DNA of 64,000 nt from CAYVOX01 sp964453035 (GCA_964453035.1 CAYVOX010000001.1:10546-74545), one strand, 5' to 3'; positions 24,083 to 34,007 are shown, numbered from the stretch's first letter. The notes: generated by a model from the sequence alone, not told the origin. Program-made: numbers and translations.

Positions 24083-25549
24083 TTATATCAAGCCAACCCG
24101 CTGATTGAATTCTTCAATAAGCCCATCAATCTCTTCAACCTGTCCCTGAACTTCGGTCCAGTAATTCGGATCGTACCACTGCGCCTGGATTTCTTCGTAA
24201 GATCTACCCTGTTGTTCTACCCAGGTGTAATACTTCAGGTTGTGGATTTGCTTCCGATCCGCGTAGCTCAATTCCTTCATGTAGTCCGTGGTAACCCCTT
24301 GAAGGTAGCGCGCATACACCTCGGCTGCGTCAAATGCCGTGAAATCCCCAAACTGCTGCCGCATTTCCATGATGCGGCTGCTGTAGAGCTGCATCGAATC
24401 GGTCAATATGGTCACCACAACATCATTGGCGCCCATTTCGTAATACTTCGCCATCTTCACAGCCGAAAGCACATTGGCAATGCCCGAGAACCCCAGTAAA
24501 TCCAGTTGTTGAACCAGCTCAGCGGGCACGCCTTTGCGCACCAGGTATTCCCGCCCGATCGGCTCATTGAACAGGCGCATGATTGCCACCACAGCATTGT
24601 CGTCAATTGCTGTCACAATATCGGTATTTGCAATATTGTGAATCCACGGCACGTGCTTATCGCCGATTCCCTCGATGCGGTGCGCCCCGAACCCATTTTG
24701 CAGCAGCGTGGGGCACTGCAGCGCCTCGCTGGCGGTAATCTTGCTCGTTGGGAACATCTGCTTCAGGTAATCGCCGCAACCAATCGTCCCGGCGGAACCC
24801 GTGGTCAATGCCACCCCGCGGAATTCATCCTGTGGGCGCAGCTCCCGCTGCAGCACGTCTTCAATCGCATGCCCGGTAACGTCATAATGCCACAGGTAAT
24901 TGCCAAACTCCTCAAACTGGTTAAAAATCATCAAATCTTGTCCGCTGGCGCGCAATTCTTTGCACTTATCAAAGATTTCCTTTACGTTGCTCTCGCTGCC
25001 CGGCGTCGCAATAACCTCACCTGCAATTCTGGAAAGCCACTCAAACCGTTCGCGGCTCATCCCCTCTGGTAGAATCGCAATCGAGCTGCACGCCAGCAGC
25101 GCCGAATCATACGCCCCACCCCGGCAGTAGTTACCGGTGGAAGGCCAAACCGCCTTTTGCGTGGTCGGGTCAAATTGCCCGGTCACCAGCCTGGGAACCA
25201 GGCAGCCAAAAGCCGCACCCACCTTGTGCGCGCCGGTTGGAAACCATTTGCCCACCAGGGCGATCACCCGCGCTTTAGTGCCCGTCAGGGATGATGGAAA
25301 TTCGATATAATTAACCTCCCCAAACTGCCCCCCGGTTTCAAGTGGTTGGTTTTTCCAGGTAATACGGTAGAGGTTACGGGGTGCAACGTCCCACAGGCCG
25401 ATTTTCGCAAGTTCTGCCTTAACCCTGGCAGGGATCAGCTCTGGGTTTTTCATCTGGGCAAAGGTCGGCACAATGATGTTGCGTTCTCGCGCCCGCCGAA
25501 CAGTGCGCTCCAATCGGTCAACGTGAATGGTCAGGTCAATTTTGGTCAC
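24083..25549 (-). CDS. Fold-type II PLP-dependent enzyme, TrpB/cysteine-synthase-like
   Basis: A 488-residue protein of the TrpB-like PLP superfamily. The likely Schiff-base lysine is in [10 protein letters not shown], close to the G-S-H-K-I-N of tryptophan synthase beta, and the phosphate loop is G-S-A-G-T-I-G-C-G. The conserved middle and long C-terminus differ from true TrpB, and no trpA is nearby. A lyase or ammonia-lyase acting on an amino acid from nucleobase breakdown is plausible. In E. coli, YgeX (diaminopropionate ammonia-lyase) fills a similar slot. The start is GTG, overlapping the previous stop (gtga) with aaggag before it. Confidence 0.75.
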   Translation of the reverse strand: MTKIDLTIHVDRLERTVRRARERNIIVPTFAQMKNPELIPARVKAELAKIGLWDVAPRNLYRITWKNQPLETGGQFGEVNYIEFPSSLTGTKARVIALVGKWFPTGAHKVGAAFGCLVPRLVTGQFDPTTQKAVWPSTGNYCRGGAYDSALLACSSIAILPEGMSRERFEWLSRIAGEVIATPGSESNVKEIFDKCKELRASGQDLMIFNQFEEFGNYLWHYDVTGHAIEDVLQRELRPQDEFRGVALTTGSAGTIGCGDYLKQMFPTSKITASEALQCPTLLQNGFGAHRIEGIGDKHVPWIHNIANTDIVTAIDDNAVVAIMRLFNEPIGREYLVRKGVPAELVQQLDLLGFSGIANVLSAVKMAKYYEMGANDVVVTILTDSMQLYSSRIMEMRQQFGDFTAFDAAEVYARYLQGVTTDYMKELSYADRKQIHNLKYYTWVEQQGRSYEEIQAQWYDPNYWTEVQGQVEEIDGLIEEFNQRVGLI

Positions 25550-26508
25550 TTTGAAATCTCCTTTGAGGTTTCTTGCTGGTTTTCAACCGGTGCCTCGCTG
25601 ACAATATAAAGCGGGCGGCCCTTAACTTCGTCGTAGATTCTCCCAATATACTCACCCAGGATACCCAGGCTGATGAGCTGCACGCCCCCTAGGAACAAAA
25701 CTGCGATGAGCGTGGAAGCCTGACCCAGGAAGGTTTCGTTCCCCCACGCCCGCGCCGCAATCACAATCGGGATCGTGATGATACTCAATCCCGCTGCAAT
25801 AAATCCCAGGTAAGTTGCCAGTTGCAGCGGAAAATACGAGAATCCCGTAATGGCATTCAGCGCCAGCTTAAACATCTTCTTGAACGGGTACTTGGTCGTT
25901 CCAGAGTATCTCGCCGCGCGTTTATAGGAAACCCCAATTTGCTTAAACCCCACCCATGCCGACATACCCCGCAAGAAACGGTGCTTTTCCCGCATTGAAT
26001 TCATCACATTGACCACCTTCCGGTCCATCAGGCGGAAGTCGCCGGTATCCAGCGGGATTTTTACATCTGTGATCTTGAAAATGATGCGGTAGAACAACGA
26101 TGCCGTCGTCTTCTTAAACCAGGTTTCACCCTCACGCTCCGACCTGACCGCATACACCACCTCATTCCCTTCCCGCCACCTGGCAATCATCTCCAGGATG
26201 ACCTCTGGTGGATCTTGCAGATCAGCATCAATGATGATCACAGCCTTTCCCCGGCTGTAATCCAGCCCCGCCGTGACGGCAATCTGGTGACCAAAATTGC
26301 GCGCAAATATCACCGGGCGCACCCGTTCATCCTCCTTTGCCATCTTCCGAATGACATCGGTAGAGCCATCTCTCGAGCCGTCATCCACCAGCACCAGCTC
26401 CCAGGGTTCGCCAGTCGTATCCATCACCTCGCTCACCCGCTGAAGAAGGATGGGCAGGTTCTCCAGTTCATTAAAAACAGGAGCAATAATTGTAAAAGTT
26501 GGCTGCAT
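25546..26508 (-). CDS. GT2 family glycosyltransferase (GtrB/DPM-like) with two C-terminal membrane segments
   Basis: A 320-residue inverting glycosyltransferase. The GT-A catalytic domain covers residues 1-220 with V-D-D-G-S-R-D-G-S and I-D-A-D-L-Q-D-P-P (DXD motif), and two membrane segments lie at about 230-300. It matches bactoprenol glucosyl/mannosyltransferases of the GtrB/YfdH type. Its position inside a nucleobase-catabolic operon, overlapping the next gene by 4 bases, is unexpected. It may be a passenger or serve an envelope function. Confidence 0.88.
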   Translation of the reverse strand: MQPTFTIIAPVFNELENLPILLQRVSEVMDTTGEPWELVLVDDGSRDGSTDVIRKMAKEDERVRPVIFARNFGHQIAVTAGLDYSRGKAVIIIDADLQDPPEVILEMIARWREGNEVVYAVRSEREGETWFKKTTASLFYRIIFKITDVKIPLDTGDFRLMDRKVVNVMNSMREKHRFLRGMSAWVGFKQIGVSYKRAARYSGTTKYPFKKMFKLALNAITGFSYFPLQLATYLGFIAAGLSIITIPIVIAARAWGNETFLGQASTLIAVLFLGGVQLISLGILGEYIGRIYDEVKGRPLYIVSEAPVENQQETSKEISK

Positions 26509-26546
26509 GATTCTTCAACTCCTCAAATCTTGTTGTTTTCCATTCT

Positions 26547-27794
26547 TCATCTGGCTAAATGCTTCTTGAGCGCCTCCAGGCTCGGCTCGATCACCGGCGC
26601 TTCTGGAACTGCCTGCATGGCTGCCCGCGTATCCTTTAGCCCGCTGCCGGTATTAATCACCACAACCGCATCGCGGGAGTTTATTATACCCAGATGCAGC
26701 GCCTTTTTTAAGCCCGCATAAGCTGTCGCGCCGGCGGGTTCAGCGAATATCCCCACCTTGCCCAGTTCTGCGATCGCGCCTAAAATATCGCTATCTCGAA
26801 CGGTCAGGTAAGCGCCGTTGGTTTCCTTTGCAGCCCGCACCGCCCGCACCCCGTCGCGTGGTAAATCCACCGAGATGCTGTCAGCAATCGTTTGCGCCTT
26901 CACTGGCTGGATGCGCTCCGTGTCACCAAAAAAGGCATTCGCCACCGCCGCCGACCCTTCCGATTGAATTCCAAACAGCCTCGGCATCTGCCCAATCCAA
27001 CCCAGCGCCTTCAGATCCTTGAAACCCTTGTGGATCCCCGAGATGATATTACCATCCCCCACTGAGACAAACACCACCAGCCTCTCTCCGTCTGGCTCAA
27101 GCTCGCGCATCACGCTCTCCCATATTTCCAGTGCTGCGGTCTTTTTACCCTCCGCGGTAAATGGATTATAGCCCGTGTTCCGGCAGTACCAACCAAATTC
27201 ATCGGCAGCCTGGATGGTCAGATCAAAGGCCTGGTCATAATTTCCATCCACCAGGATCACCTGCGCCCCGTAAACCAGCAGTTGCGCCACCTTTGCCGGA
27301 GGCGCAGTTCTGGGTGCAAAGATGATAGCCCTCTGCCCCACCGCCGCCGACATTCCCGCCAGCGCTGCCCCCGCGTTCCCGGTGGATGCCGTCACCACTA
27401 CCGGCGCGTGGATTTGCATGGCTCGCGCCACCACCACAGAGCTAGCCCGATCTTTAAATGATGCAGTCGGGTTGCGACCCTCATCTTTTATCCACAGCTT
27501 TTCCAACCCCAGCACCTGTCTGAGCGCTGGTGGACTAAAAAGCGGCGTCCAGCCCGCGGCGCGCAGAGGCGTGCCTTCACCACCCGGGTCAGCAACCGGC
27601 AGCAAAGGCAGGTAGCGCCACAACGAAAAATCCGTTCTACAGGTGATATCTGCCGGTTGGTAGTGCCTGTTAATGGCGGCATAATCCAGAATGACGTCAA
27701 GGTTACCCCCATCTTTCGGGCAGGTATAAACCACCTGCCCTGCCAGGTATTCCGTCTGGCATAGCGAACAACGATATCCGACAAATTCACCCAT
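26547..27794 (-). CDS. Threonine-synthase-like PLP-dependent enzyme
   Basis: A 415-residue fold-type II PLP enzyme. An N-terminal C-x2-C...C zinc-ribbon-like segment (Y-R-C-S-L-C and Y-T-C-P) precedes the catalytic domain, whose PLP lysine is in A-S-F-K-D-R. The glycine-rich phosphate site near A-S-T-G-N-A-G-A-A is typical of threonine synthase (EC 4.2.3.1). No homoserine kinase or aspartate kinase lies nearby, and the gene is within the uptake operon, so another beta-replacement or lyase role is possible. ATG 27794 is chosen because aaagga lies 6 bases upstream; an earlier in-frame start reaches into the permease gene. Confidence 0.78.
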   Translation of the reverse strand: MGEFVGYRCSLCQTEYLAGQVVYTCPKDGGNLDVILDYAAINRHYQPADITCRTDFSLWRYLPLLPVADPGGEGTPLRAAGWTPLFSPPALRQVLGLEKLWIKDEGRNPTASFKDRASSVVVARAMQIHAPVVVTASTGNAGAALAGMSAAVGQRAIIFAPRTAPPAKVAQLLVYGAQVILVDGNYDQAFDLTIQAADEFGWYCRNTGYNPFTAEGKKTAALEIWESVMRELEPDGERLVVFVSVGDGNIISGIHKGFKDLKALGWIGQMPRLFGIQSEGSAAVANAFFGDTERIQPVKAQTIADSISVDLPRDGVRAVRAAKETNGAYLTVRDSDILGAIAELGKVGIFAEPAGATAYAGLKKALHLGIINSRDAVVVINTGSGLKDTRAAMQAVPEAPVIEPSLEALKKHLAR

Positions 27795-27810
27795 GACGAA
27801 TCCTTTACTC

Positions 27811-28806
27811 CTATTCATTTTCAAAAGGGATGCCCAACGACGCCGGTGGCGAAGTTCGCATTGACCGTAAAACCCTGGCGGCAATTCGCCGCATCCTCTC
27901 CGGCATCGCAGCCAGCGTGCGCTCCACCCACTCTGCATTCCCCAGGTTCACCAGCAACAGCGTCAATATCATCAGCGGAAAAGGCGCCACCTGCAGCACT
28001 TGCGAGGGAATCGAAGGTAAACTCGGCTGTAAAACCAATCCCAGCCATTGCAGCAACCCAAACAGGTAAGCCCCCGCTGCAGCCCGCAGCGGATTCCACC
28101 CTCCAAAGATGGTGATTGAGAGCGCAATCCAGCCAATGCCATCTAATCCAGAGATGGTCCCCTTCCAACCAGCTTTCACGCTCAGTGAGTACATCGGTCC
28201 TGCCAGCCCCACCAGCGCCCCACCCAGAATAGTATAGATATACCGCAACCGGTTCACGTTGGCCCCGCGCACAAAAGCGGCTGCCGGGCGCTCACCAATC
28301 CCCTGCAACATCAGCCCAGGCCTGGTCTTGAAAATCCAGACGTACGCGCCCGCGATTATGATAAAGCTGGCATACACCAGCGGATCCTGCTTGTAAAAAA
28401 AGGTCCCCAGCACCGGCACCTTTTCCAGCCAGCCAATTGTCACCGGCTCGATGATAGGGCCGGATGCCCCCATGATGGGGTTTCCCAGGAAGTAGGCTAG
28501 ATCAGCGCAGAGCAGCGCCAGGACAAAGCCCACCGCCACCTGCGATTGCTTTAACGTGATGCTGGAAAATGCGATTATCAGTGCCACCAACGCGCCGATG
28601 GCTGCCCCTGCCAGCAAACCCAGCAAGGTGCTGCCCGTCGCCAGCGCCATAGCAAACCCACCCATCGCAGTTAAAAGGATGGTGCCATTCAACGATAGGT
28701 TCGTGATCCCCGCCCGCTCGGTGATGGTTTCGCCAATCACCGCAAAAATCAACGGCACCGTGCTTGCCAGGATGCCGGCCAAACCAACCAGGATTGTTTC
28801 GTCCAA
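27811..28806 (-). CDS. ABC transporter permease, nucleoside/BMP type (second)
   Basis: A 331-residue inner-membrane protein with about 9-10 segments, of the BPD_transp_2 family used by BMP-dependent nucleoside importers. The N-terminus has E-R-A-G-I-T-N-L-S-L-N-G, the motif common to these permeases. TTG start with aaggag upstream. It follows the other permease by 10 bases. Confidence 0.88.
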   Translation of the reverse strand: MDETILVGLAGILASTVPLIFAVIGETITERAGITNLSLNGTILLTAMGGFAMALATGSTLLGLLAGAAIGALVALIIAFSSITLKQSQVAVGFVLALLCADLAYFLGNPIMGASGPIIEPVTIGWLEKVPVLGTFFYKQDPLVYASFIIIAGAYVWIFKTRPGLMLQGIGERPAAAFVRGANVNRLRYIYTILGGALVGLAGPMYSLSVKAGWKGTISGLDGIGWIALSITIFGGWNPLRAAAGAYLFGLLQWLGLVLQPSLPSIPSQVLQVAPFPLMILTLLLVNLGNAEWVERTLAAMPERMRRIAARVLRSMRTSPPASLGIPFENE

Positions 28807-28816
28807 GGCAATCTCC

Positions 28817-29866
28817 TTATTGCTGGCGCGTCAACCGGCGCCGAACGCCGTCCATCAGCAGCACAAAAATCACCAGCGAGCCCTGCAGCACGCCCGCCAG
28901 CGCCGAATCCAGCCGCAGCACAACCGGCAACTGGATGCTGCCGATGTTCAATGCCGCAAAGAACAGAGCTACCGGCGCAATCCACAGCGCCTGGTAATTA
29001 ACCAGCATCGCCACCAGCATCCCCAGGAACCCGTATCCCGAAGAAATAGATGGTATCAACCGGTGAAACACGCCCGTCACCTGAATTGTCCCGGCCAATC
29101 CCGCCAGCGCCCCACAGATTAAAAACGCCGTCAGCATATAACGCGCAGTTGGGATTCCCATCAGCGCCGAGGCTCTCGGATTTAACCCAACCGCTTTAAG
29201 CCGCAGGCCAAAATAAGTGTTCCCCAGCAAAATGGTGATGACCACCAGGCATAAAATACCAATCAGAAGCGACCACGGGCTTAAATCATACCCTTCAAAA
29301 GTAGGCAGCCAGAATTGCGATTTGAACTGGTCCGTACCGCTCATCGAGCCGATTCCCGGGCGCTTCCACGGGCCAAAAATCAACCAGATGGTCAGCGCAG
29401 TTGCCACAAAATTCATCCCCAGCCCGCCGAAGATTTCGCTTACCCCGCCGTAAATCTTCAGTAGACCCACAATGCCCGCCCAAAGCGCCCCACCAGCTGC
29501 CCCTGCCAGAAACGCACCGATTAATATCAAAACAGGTGGTAAATCTGTGTTCTGCAAAGAGCGAATCAACCAGTAAGAAAAGATGGCTCCCAGCGTGATT
29601 TGCCCCTCAATGCCAATATTCCACAGCCCCGCAGTGAACGTCGCAAGCAGCCCCGCCGAAACCAGCAGCAGCGGAATCCAGGCGCTCACCACCAGCATCA
29701 TCTTGATATCTGACCCAACCGCCCCCTTGAGAATATTCTCGTAGGCCTCAACTGGCTGCGCGTTGGTGATGAGCAGCACCACAGTGGTAAAACCCAGCGC
29801 CAGCACCACTGCCAGCACCCTGAACAGGATATCCATCGAAGTACGCTTGTTCTTGGCAGTCATCAT
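28817..29866 (-). CDS. ABC transporter permease, nucleoside/BMP type (first)
   Basis: A 349-residue integral membrane protein of the same permease family as its neighbour, with about 10 segments and a W-N-I-G-I-E-G-Q-I-T-L-G-A motif. It would form the channel with the second permease. ATG 29866 is preferred. A GTG 21 bases earlier is also in frame and overlaps the ATPase gene more; the RBS is weak for both. The ATPase stop lies at 29871. Confidence 0.88.
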   Translation of the reverse strand: MMTAKNKRTSMDILFRVLAVVLALGFTTVVLLITNAQPVEAYENILKGAVGSDIKMMLVVSAWIPLLLVSAGLLATFTAGLWNIGIEGQITLGAIFSYWLIRSLQNTDLPPVLILIGAFLAGAAGGALWAGIVGLLKIYGGVSEIFGGLGMNFVATALTIWLIFGPWKRPGIGSMSGTDQFKSQFWLPTFEGYDLSPWSLLIGILCLVVITILLGNTYFGLRLKAVGLNPRASALMGIPTARYMLTAFLICGALAGLAGTIQVTGVFHRLIPSISSGYGFLGMLVAMLVNYQALWIAPVALFFAALNIGSIQLPVVLRLDSALAGVLQGSLVIFVLLMDGVRRRLTRQQ

Positions 29867-29870
29867 CGGC

Positions 29871-31334
29871 TCACAACCCTTTCCCACCGATCATTAAACC
29901 CAACTGGTCTACGGTCGTCGTAACTGAATCAATCGGCTGGGAGACTTTCCCGCCAAAAAACACCAGGATCCGGTCGCTGTAATGCAACACCTCTTCCAAA
30001 TCCGAAGAAATAAATACAATGGTCGCGCCCTGGTGACAGCGTTCCTTCAGCTTTCCCCAGATCCAGATGGTCGATTCAATATCCAATCCGCGCGTGGGAT
30101 GCTCCAGCAGCAATAAATTCAGCGGATCGCGCAGCAGTGCCAGAAGTGCCCGCTGCTGGTTGCCCCCCGAAAGAGCCTCAATCTTCGATTCAGGGGTCCC
30201 TCGGATTGAAAATCCCTTGATCCGTTCTTCAGCCAGCGCCCTGGCCTTGCTGCGGTTGATAAAAAAGCCCGCTTGCTTTTCAGCCAGGATGAAATGCTCA
30301 CTCAACGACAAACCTGTCACCAAACCCTCCTCCAGCCGCGCTGCAGGAACATACGCAATGCCAGCATCCTTAAATTGCCGGTAAGGTTTTCCGGCCAGGT
30401 TTTTGCCATTGAACACCAGTTGCCCGCTCACCGGGCGCATCAACCCACCCAGCATGCGTAAAAATTGGCGCTGCCCCGAGCCCTCCATCCCCGCCAGGCC
30501 AACAACTTCTCCCCTGCGGAGGGTAAGGTTTACCTTTTTAATCCTCAGCCGGAAGTCCTCAACCGCGATATCCTCCAGCTGTAAAAAGCTGCCTTCATGG
30601 CGGGCGTCATCCCGCCCCTCTTTTGCCACTACCTTGCCGAACATCATCTCAACCAGTACTTCCGTTGAATATGGTGGAACAGCCTCGCCCACCAACCTCC
30701 CGCACTGGAACACCGCCACCCGGTGGCACAGTCCTTCCACCTCCTCCAGTTTATGCGAGACGAAAATCACCGTCATGCCTTGCTCCGCCAGCTTCACCAG
30801 GGTTGCAAACAGGCTTTCTTTCTGTATTGCGCTGATACCCGTCGTCGGCTCATCCAGGATCAGCACCTTTGCCCCCATCCACAACAACCGTAGAATTTCA
30901 AGCTGCTGGCGCTCGCCCACCGTCAGCGCATCAACATAAGCCTCAGGGTCAATCTCAAACCCAAACTTCGCCTGCAGGGACCTGAACTCACCCGCCGCAT
31001 TCTTCCGGTTTGGGAACATCCCCCCGCTGGCCCCGATGATGAAATTATCCAGCACCTTCATCGGCGGAAAGTCTAGTGGATCCTGGTGCAGCATCCCAAT
31101 TCCGTACCTTAGCGCCTGCGCGGGATTTTGTAGCTTAACCGCTTCCCCATTCAACAGGATTTGCCCCTCATCCGCATGGATGAATCCCGAGAGGACCTTC
31201 ATCAACGTGCTTTTACCCGCCCCATTTTCTCCCAGGATGCCCTGAATGGTGCCCGCAGGGATGACCAGGGAAATATCATTGTTTGCGTGAACTTTTCCAA
31301 ACCGTTTGTGGATATGCCTCAGTTCAACATCCAT
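29871..31334 (-). CDS. ABC transporter ATP-binding protein with two ATPase domains
   Basis: A 487-residue protein with two fused nucleotide-binding domains, the layout of sugar and nucleoside (BMP-type) importers. Domain 1 has the P-loop G-E-N-G-A-G-K-S-T and L-T-V-G-E-R-Q signature, with Walker B L-I-L-D-E-P. Domain 2 has a degenerate P-loop (G-M-E-G-S-G-Q-R-Q) and L-S-G-G-N-Q-Q, as is usual in this family. ATG 31334 is chosen as start because it opens the family N-terminus; an in-frame TTG lies further upstream. It is coupled to the first permease. Confidence 0.92.
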   Translation of the reverse strand: MDVELRHIHKRFGKVHANNDISLVIPAGTIQGILGENGAGKSTLMKVLSGFIHADEGQILLNGEAVKLQNPAQALRYGIGMLHQDPLDFPPMKVLDNFIIGASGGMFPNRKNAAGEFRSLQAKFGFEIDPEAYVDALTVGERQQLEILRLLWMGAKVLILDEPTTGISAIQKESLFATLVKLAEQGMTVIFVSHKLEEVEGLCHRVAVFQCGRLVGEAVPPYSTEVLVEMMFGKVVAKEGRDDARHEGSFLQLEDIAVEDFRLRIKKVNLTLRRGEVVGLAGMEGSGQRQFLRMLGGLMRPVSGQLVFNGKNLAGKPYRQFKDAGIAYVPAARLEEGLVTGLSLSEHFILAEKQAGFFINRSKARALAEERIKGFSIRGTPESKIEALSGGNQQRALLALLRDPLNLLLLEHPTRGLDIESTIWIWGKLKERCHQGATIVFISSDLEEVLHYSDRILVFFGGKVSQPIDSVTTTVDQLGLMIGGKGL

Positions 31335-31386
31335 GCTGTTAGCACCTGTCTTTTTATAACAACGGGATTCACTCAAGAGATACCAG

Positions 31387-31431
31387 GCACGGGGTTTGTC
31401 TTACGCCATTATCCGGCTGCAAACCCCGTGC
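31387..31431 (-). other. Intercistronic hairpin between binding-protein and ATPase genes
   Basis: gcacggggtttg (31387-31398) and caaaccccgtgc (31420-31431) form a perfect 12-bp stem with a 21-base loop, in the 134-base gap after the binding-protein gene. No strong U-tract follows on the minus strand. Such hairpins often protect the 3' end of binding-protein mRNA or partly stop transcription so that the periplasmic component is made in excess. Confidence 0.75.
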
Positions 31432-31468
31432 TTAAGTTACTCAATCCTCATCGGAAAGGTCAATCGCG

Positions 31469-32788
31469 CTATTTTTCTACGCTCTGGCCTTCCATGCCAG
31501 CCAGCAGTTGTGGCAGGTACCAAACCTTGAGATCGTTGCCTACTTCCTTATCTTTCAGGAAGACGTCGCCATTCTGCAGCTTGATTTCGCCAGTCCACAG
31601 GTTCAAACCGCCAGCCAGTTCAGCAATGAACTTGTCAACATTTGCGCCCGCATCCTTTGAAAGCGCAGCGCCCTTGTTGAAACCAATCATGCTGGTTTCA
31701 AGGCTGTTAATGTTCTTCCAATCCGGACCCAGGAAGTCAAACGTGGGTTTGTAGGTGCCGTCCATGATGGCCTTGAGGTAAGTCACGTAGCTCGGACCCC
31801 AGTTAAAGTATGGAACGCCCAGGCAGACCTTTTCAGCTTCCTTGCAGGCTTCACGATAATCATACGGGATGGCCCAAACCTCTTTACCCCCTGCGGCGGC
31901 TTTATTGGCCTGTACCAGGGCTTCGGTGGTGTCAATGCCCGAGATGACCACATCGTGACCGCTGTTGATGAATTCATTCGCAACGGTCGTCGGGTCGGAG
32001 GTAAAGCCGGGGATATTGAACCAGAAACCAATCCATGTCACCTTGAACTTCAAATCTTCGGCTTTCTTTCCGGCGTATTTCGTCCAGCAATACTTGGCGC
32101 CCAGGTAAGCTGAAGCCGCCAGCCGCCGCGTTTCGTCATTGATCAACGGACCAAGGTAGCCCAATTTGCCAGTTTTGGTGGTCAGGGCAGCCGCGCAGCC
32201 GGCAATCATCTTGCCGATTTCCATCCGACCCATCACGTTGGTCATGTTGGGCAGGTTCTTGTAATCCTTGCCTTCTTTCCAGGCGCTATCACCAGAAGCA
32301 TGAATGACGATAATATCCTTGTGCTTCTGGGCAAATTCGATGGCGTCCGCTTTCATGTCATCCGAGTTGAAGATGATAACCTTGGCGCCTTTCGAAAGCA
32401 AATCCTCAGCCAGTTGAACGCCTGTAACGCCTTTGCGGTCGGCGGAGTTGACCTTATCAATATAAAGCATCTTCGCGCCGGGCAGCTTTGCCTCAACGTA
32501 AATGCCGGCGTCGTAGTGCGCCTGGCTCCAACCCCGATCATTGTAGGGGCCAACCATCAGCAGGCCAAAGATTAATTCTTTCGGCTTTGCCGTAGGGGCA
32601 ACAGTCGGTTTTGCCGTCGGTGCTGCGGTGGCAGGCACAGCCGTCGGGGCTTTCGTGGGTTCTTTTGTGGGGGGGATTGCAGTCGCAGGTACTGCGGTGG
32701 GGGCAACCGTTGGGGTTGCGCAAGAGGCTAACAAAACGCTCAAAACAACAACCAGGCTGACAATCAGCCAACCAGTCTTCTTAAACAT
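31469..32788 (-). CDS. BMP-family ABC substrate-binding lipoprotein (probable nucleoside/nucleobase binder)
   Basis: A 439-residue exported protein. The signal peptide ends in a lipobox L-L-A-S-C, followed by an Ala/Pro/Thr-rich linker (about residues 24-68) and a BMP (PnrA/BmpA-like) domain with F-G-L-L-M-V-G-P-Y-N-D-R-G-W-S and D-P-T-T-V-A-N-E-F. The family binds purine nucleosides and related ligands. ATG 32788 is preceded by a near-perfect aaggagg RBS; an upstream in-frame start is rejected. It is the first gene of the second catabolic unit. Confidence 0.92.
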   Translation of the reverse strand: MFKKTGWLIVSLVVVLSVLLASCATPTVAPTAVPATAIPPTKEPTKAPTAVPATAAPTAKPTVAPTAKPKELIFGLLMVGPYNDRGWSQAHYDAGIYVEAKLPGAKMLYIDKVNSADRKGVTGVQLAEDLLSKGAKVIIFNSDDMKADAIEFAQKHKDIIVIHASGDSAWKEGKDYKNLPNMTNVMGRMEIGKMIAGCAAALTTKTGKLGYLGPLINDETRRLAASAYLGAKYCWTKYAGKKAEDLKFKVTWIGFWFNIPGFTSDPTTVANEFINSGHDVVISGIDTTEALVQANKAAAGGKEVWAIPYDYREACKEAEKVCLGVPYFNWGPSYVTYLKAIMDGTYKPTFDFLGPDWKNINSLETSMIGFNKGAALSKDAGANVDKFIAELAGGLNLWTGEIKLQNGDVFLKDKEVGNDLKVWYLPQLLAGMEGQSVEK

Positions 32789-32907
32789 TTCTCCTCCTTG
32801 GAACTTGAACAATGGATTGGTTAAGACGATATCAGTATTTCTGTACTGAAACTGTCGATGACGAGGGCCTCCTTTCCTAATAACCGCCAGGCTTACGCCA
32901 ATTCGAA

Positions 32908-32980
32908 TGGCGCTCCATGCTCCGCGCCGCCAATCTCACTATTTTACACCAATCTTTGTATTTGTTCAGACAACTTCAAG
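32908..32980 (-). promoter_or_regulatory. Upstream region of the binding-protein operon with a GntR-like site
   Basis: The site ttgttcagacaa lies at 32962-32973 (plus coordinates), an imperfect copy of the TTGTCAGACAA palindrome seen upstream of the deaminase operon. On the minus strand a TAAAAT box lies 17-20 bases beyond it, with a weak -35 overlapping the site. The promoter is inferred; only the repeat is seen directly. Confidence 0.4.
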
Positions 32981-33004
32981 AACTCATCGAGCAGGAGAAA
33001 ATGT

Positions 33005-33041
33005 CTCCCGCAGACTCATTATACAACTGAGTCTGCGGGAG
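33005..33041 (-). terminator. Terminator of the deaminase-carbamate kinase operon
   Basis: ctcccgcagactca (33005-33018) and tgagtctgcgggag (33028-33041) form a perfect 14-bp stem with a 9-base loop, just after the carbamate kinase stop on the minus strand. The following minus-strand sequence is acattttc, a short U-rich tract. Confidence 0.8.
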
Positions 33042-33056
33042 GAGTCTTCAAACCCT

Positions 33057-34007
33057 TTATGAATGACTGATCCAGGTGCCGGTCTCGCCGCGCATCGCCC
33101 GCCCGATATTTTCCGGGTTGGTGATCAGCGCCTGTTTGCCGCCAGCCTCCAGGAAGCGCAAAATGGCCTGGATTTTTGGCAGCATGCTGCCCTTGGCAAA
33201 ATGCCCTTCCGCCAGGTACGCTTTGGCTTCATCCATCGTCATCTTGCTCAGCCACTGTTGATTCGGCTTGTTGAAGTTGATGGCTACCTTCTCCACCGCG
33301 GTGCTGATGACGAACAGGTCAGCTTTGATCATCGTAGCCAGCAGAGACGAGCCAAAATCCTTGTCAATCACCGCCTCAACACCCTTCAGGCTGCCGTCTT
33401 CCTCCTCGATCACGGGAATACCGCCGCCGCCCACGCCGATGACCACAAACCCGGCTTTGATGAGCGTATCGATAGCGTCTGCTTCCACAATCCGTTGCGG
33501 GATCGGAGAAGCCACCACGCGGCGCCAACCGCGCCCGGCATCCTCCACCACCACCCAACCCTCTTTCTCAGCGCGCATTTTTGCCGTATGCTCATCCATG
33601 AACGAGCCAATGGGCTTGGTGGGATGTTCAAAAGCCTTATCGTGGCGGTCAACCACGGTCTGGGTGACAACCGCAGCCACTTCTTTACGCAAGCCACGCT
33701 TCAAAAAGATGTTGTAAAGCGCCCGGTCAAACATATACCCGATCGAGCCCTGCGTATCCGCCCCGCAATAATCCAACGGAACTTCATGCAGTTCATGAAC
33801 GGATAACTCCGATCGCCGGTGAATAAAGCCCACCTGCGGGCCATTGCCGTGCGTCACAACCACATCCCAGCCCGCCTCAATCATATCCGCGATATGATTC
33901 ATTGATTCCACTGCGGCATCGTACTGGTCTGGAATGGTCTTTCGTTTTTCGTCTTTAATCAGCGAGTTACCGCCAACTGCTACGACTGCAACACCTTTTT
34001 TCTTCAT
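33057..34007 (-). CDS. arcC: Carbamate kinase
   Basis: A 316-residue amino-acid kinase family protein. It has G-G-N-S-L-I at the N-terminus, V-T-H-G-N-G-P-Q-V-G, V-G-G-G-G-I-P-V-I and the D-K-D family signature, all typical of carbamate kinase (EC 2.7.2.2). In catabolism it uses carbamoyl phosphate and ADP to make ATP, CO2 and ammonia. It is the last gene of the deaminase operon, just after two carbamoyltransferase-like genes. E. coli YqeA occupies the same position in its purine cluster. Confidence 0.95.
   Translation of the reverse strand: MKKKGVAVVAVGGNSLIKDEKRKTIPDQYDAAVESMNHIADMIEAGWDVVVTHGNGPQVGFIHRRSELSVHELHEVPLDYCGADTQGSIGYMFDRALYNIFLKRGLRKEVAAVVTQTVVDRHDKAFEHPTKPIGSFMDEHTAKMRAEKEGWVVVEDAGRGWRRVVASPIPQRIVEADAIDTLIKAGFVVIGVGGGGIPVIEEEDGSLKGVEAVIDKDFGSSLLATMIKADLFVISTAVEKVAINFNKPNQQWLSKMTMDEAKAYLAEGHFAKGSMLPKIQAILRFLEAGGKQALITNPENIGRAMRGETGTWISHS

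Noticed and set aside
33063..33806. 247-residue open frame opposite the carbamate kinase gene
   Set aside because: It is antisense to a clear ArcC protein, has no recognisable domain and looks like a codon-bias shadow.
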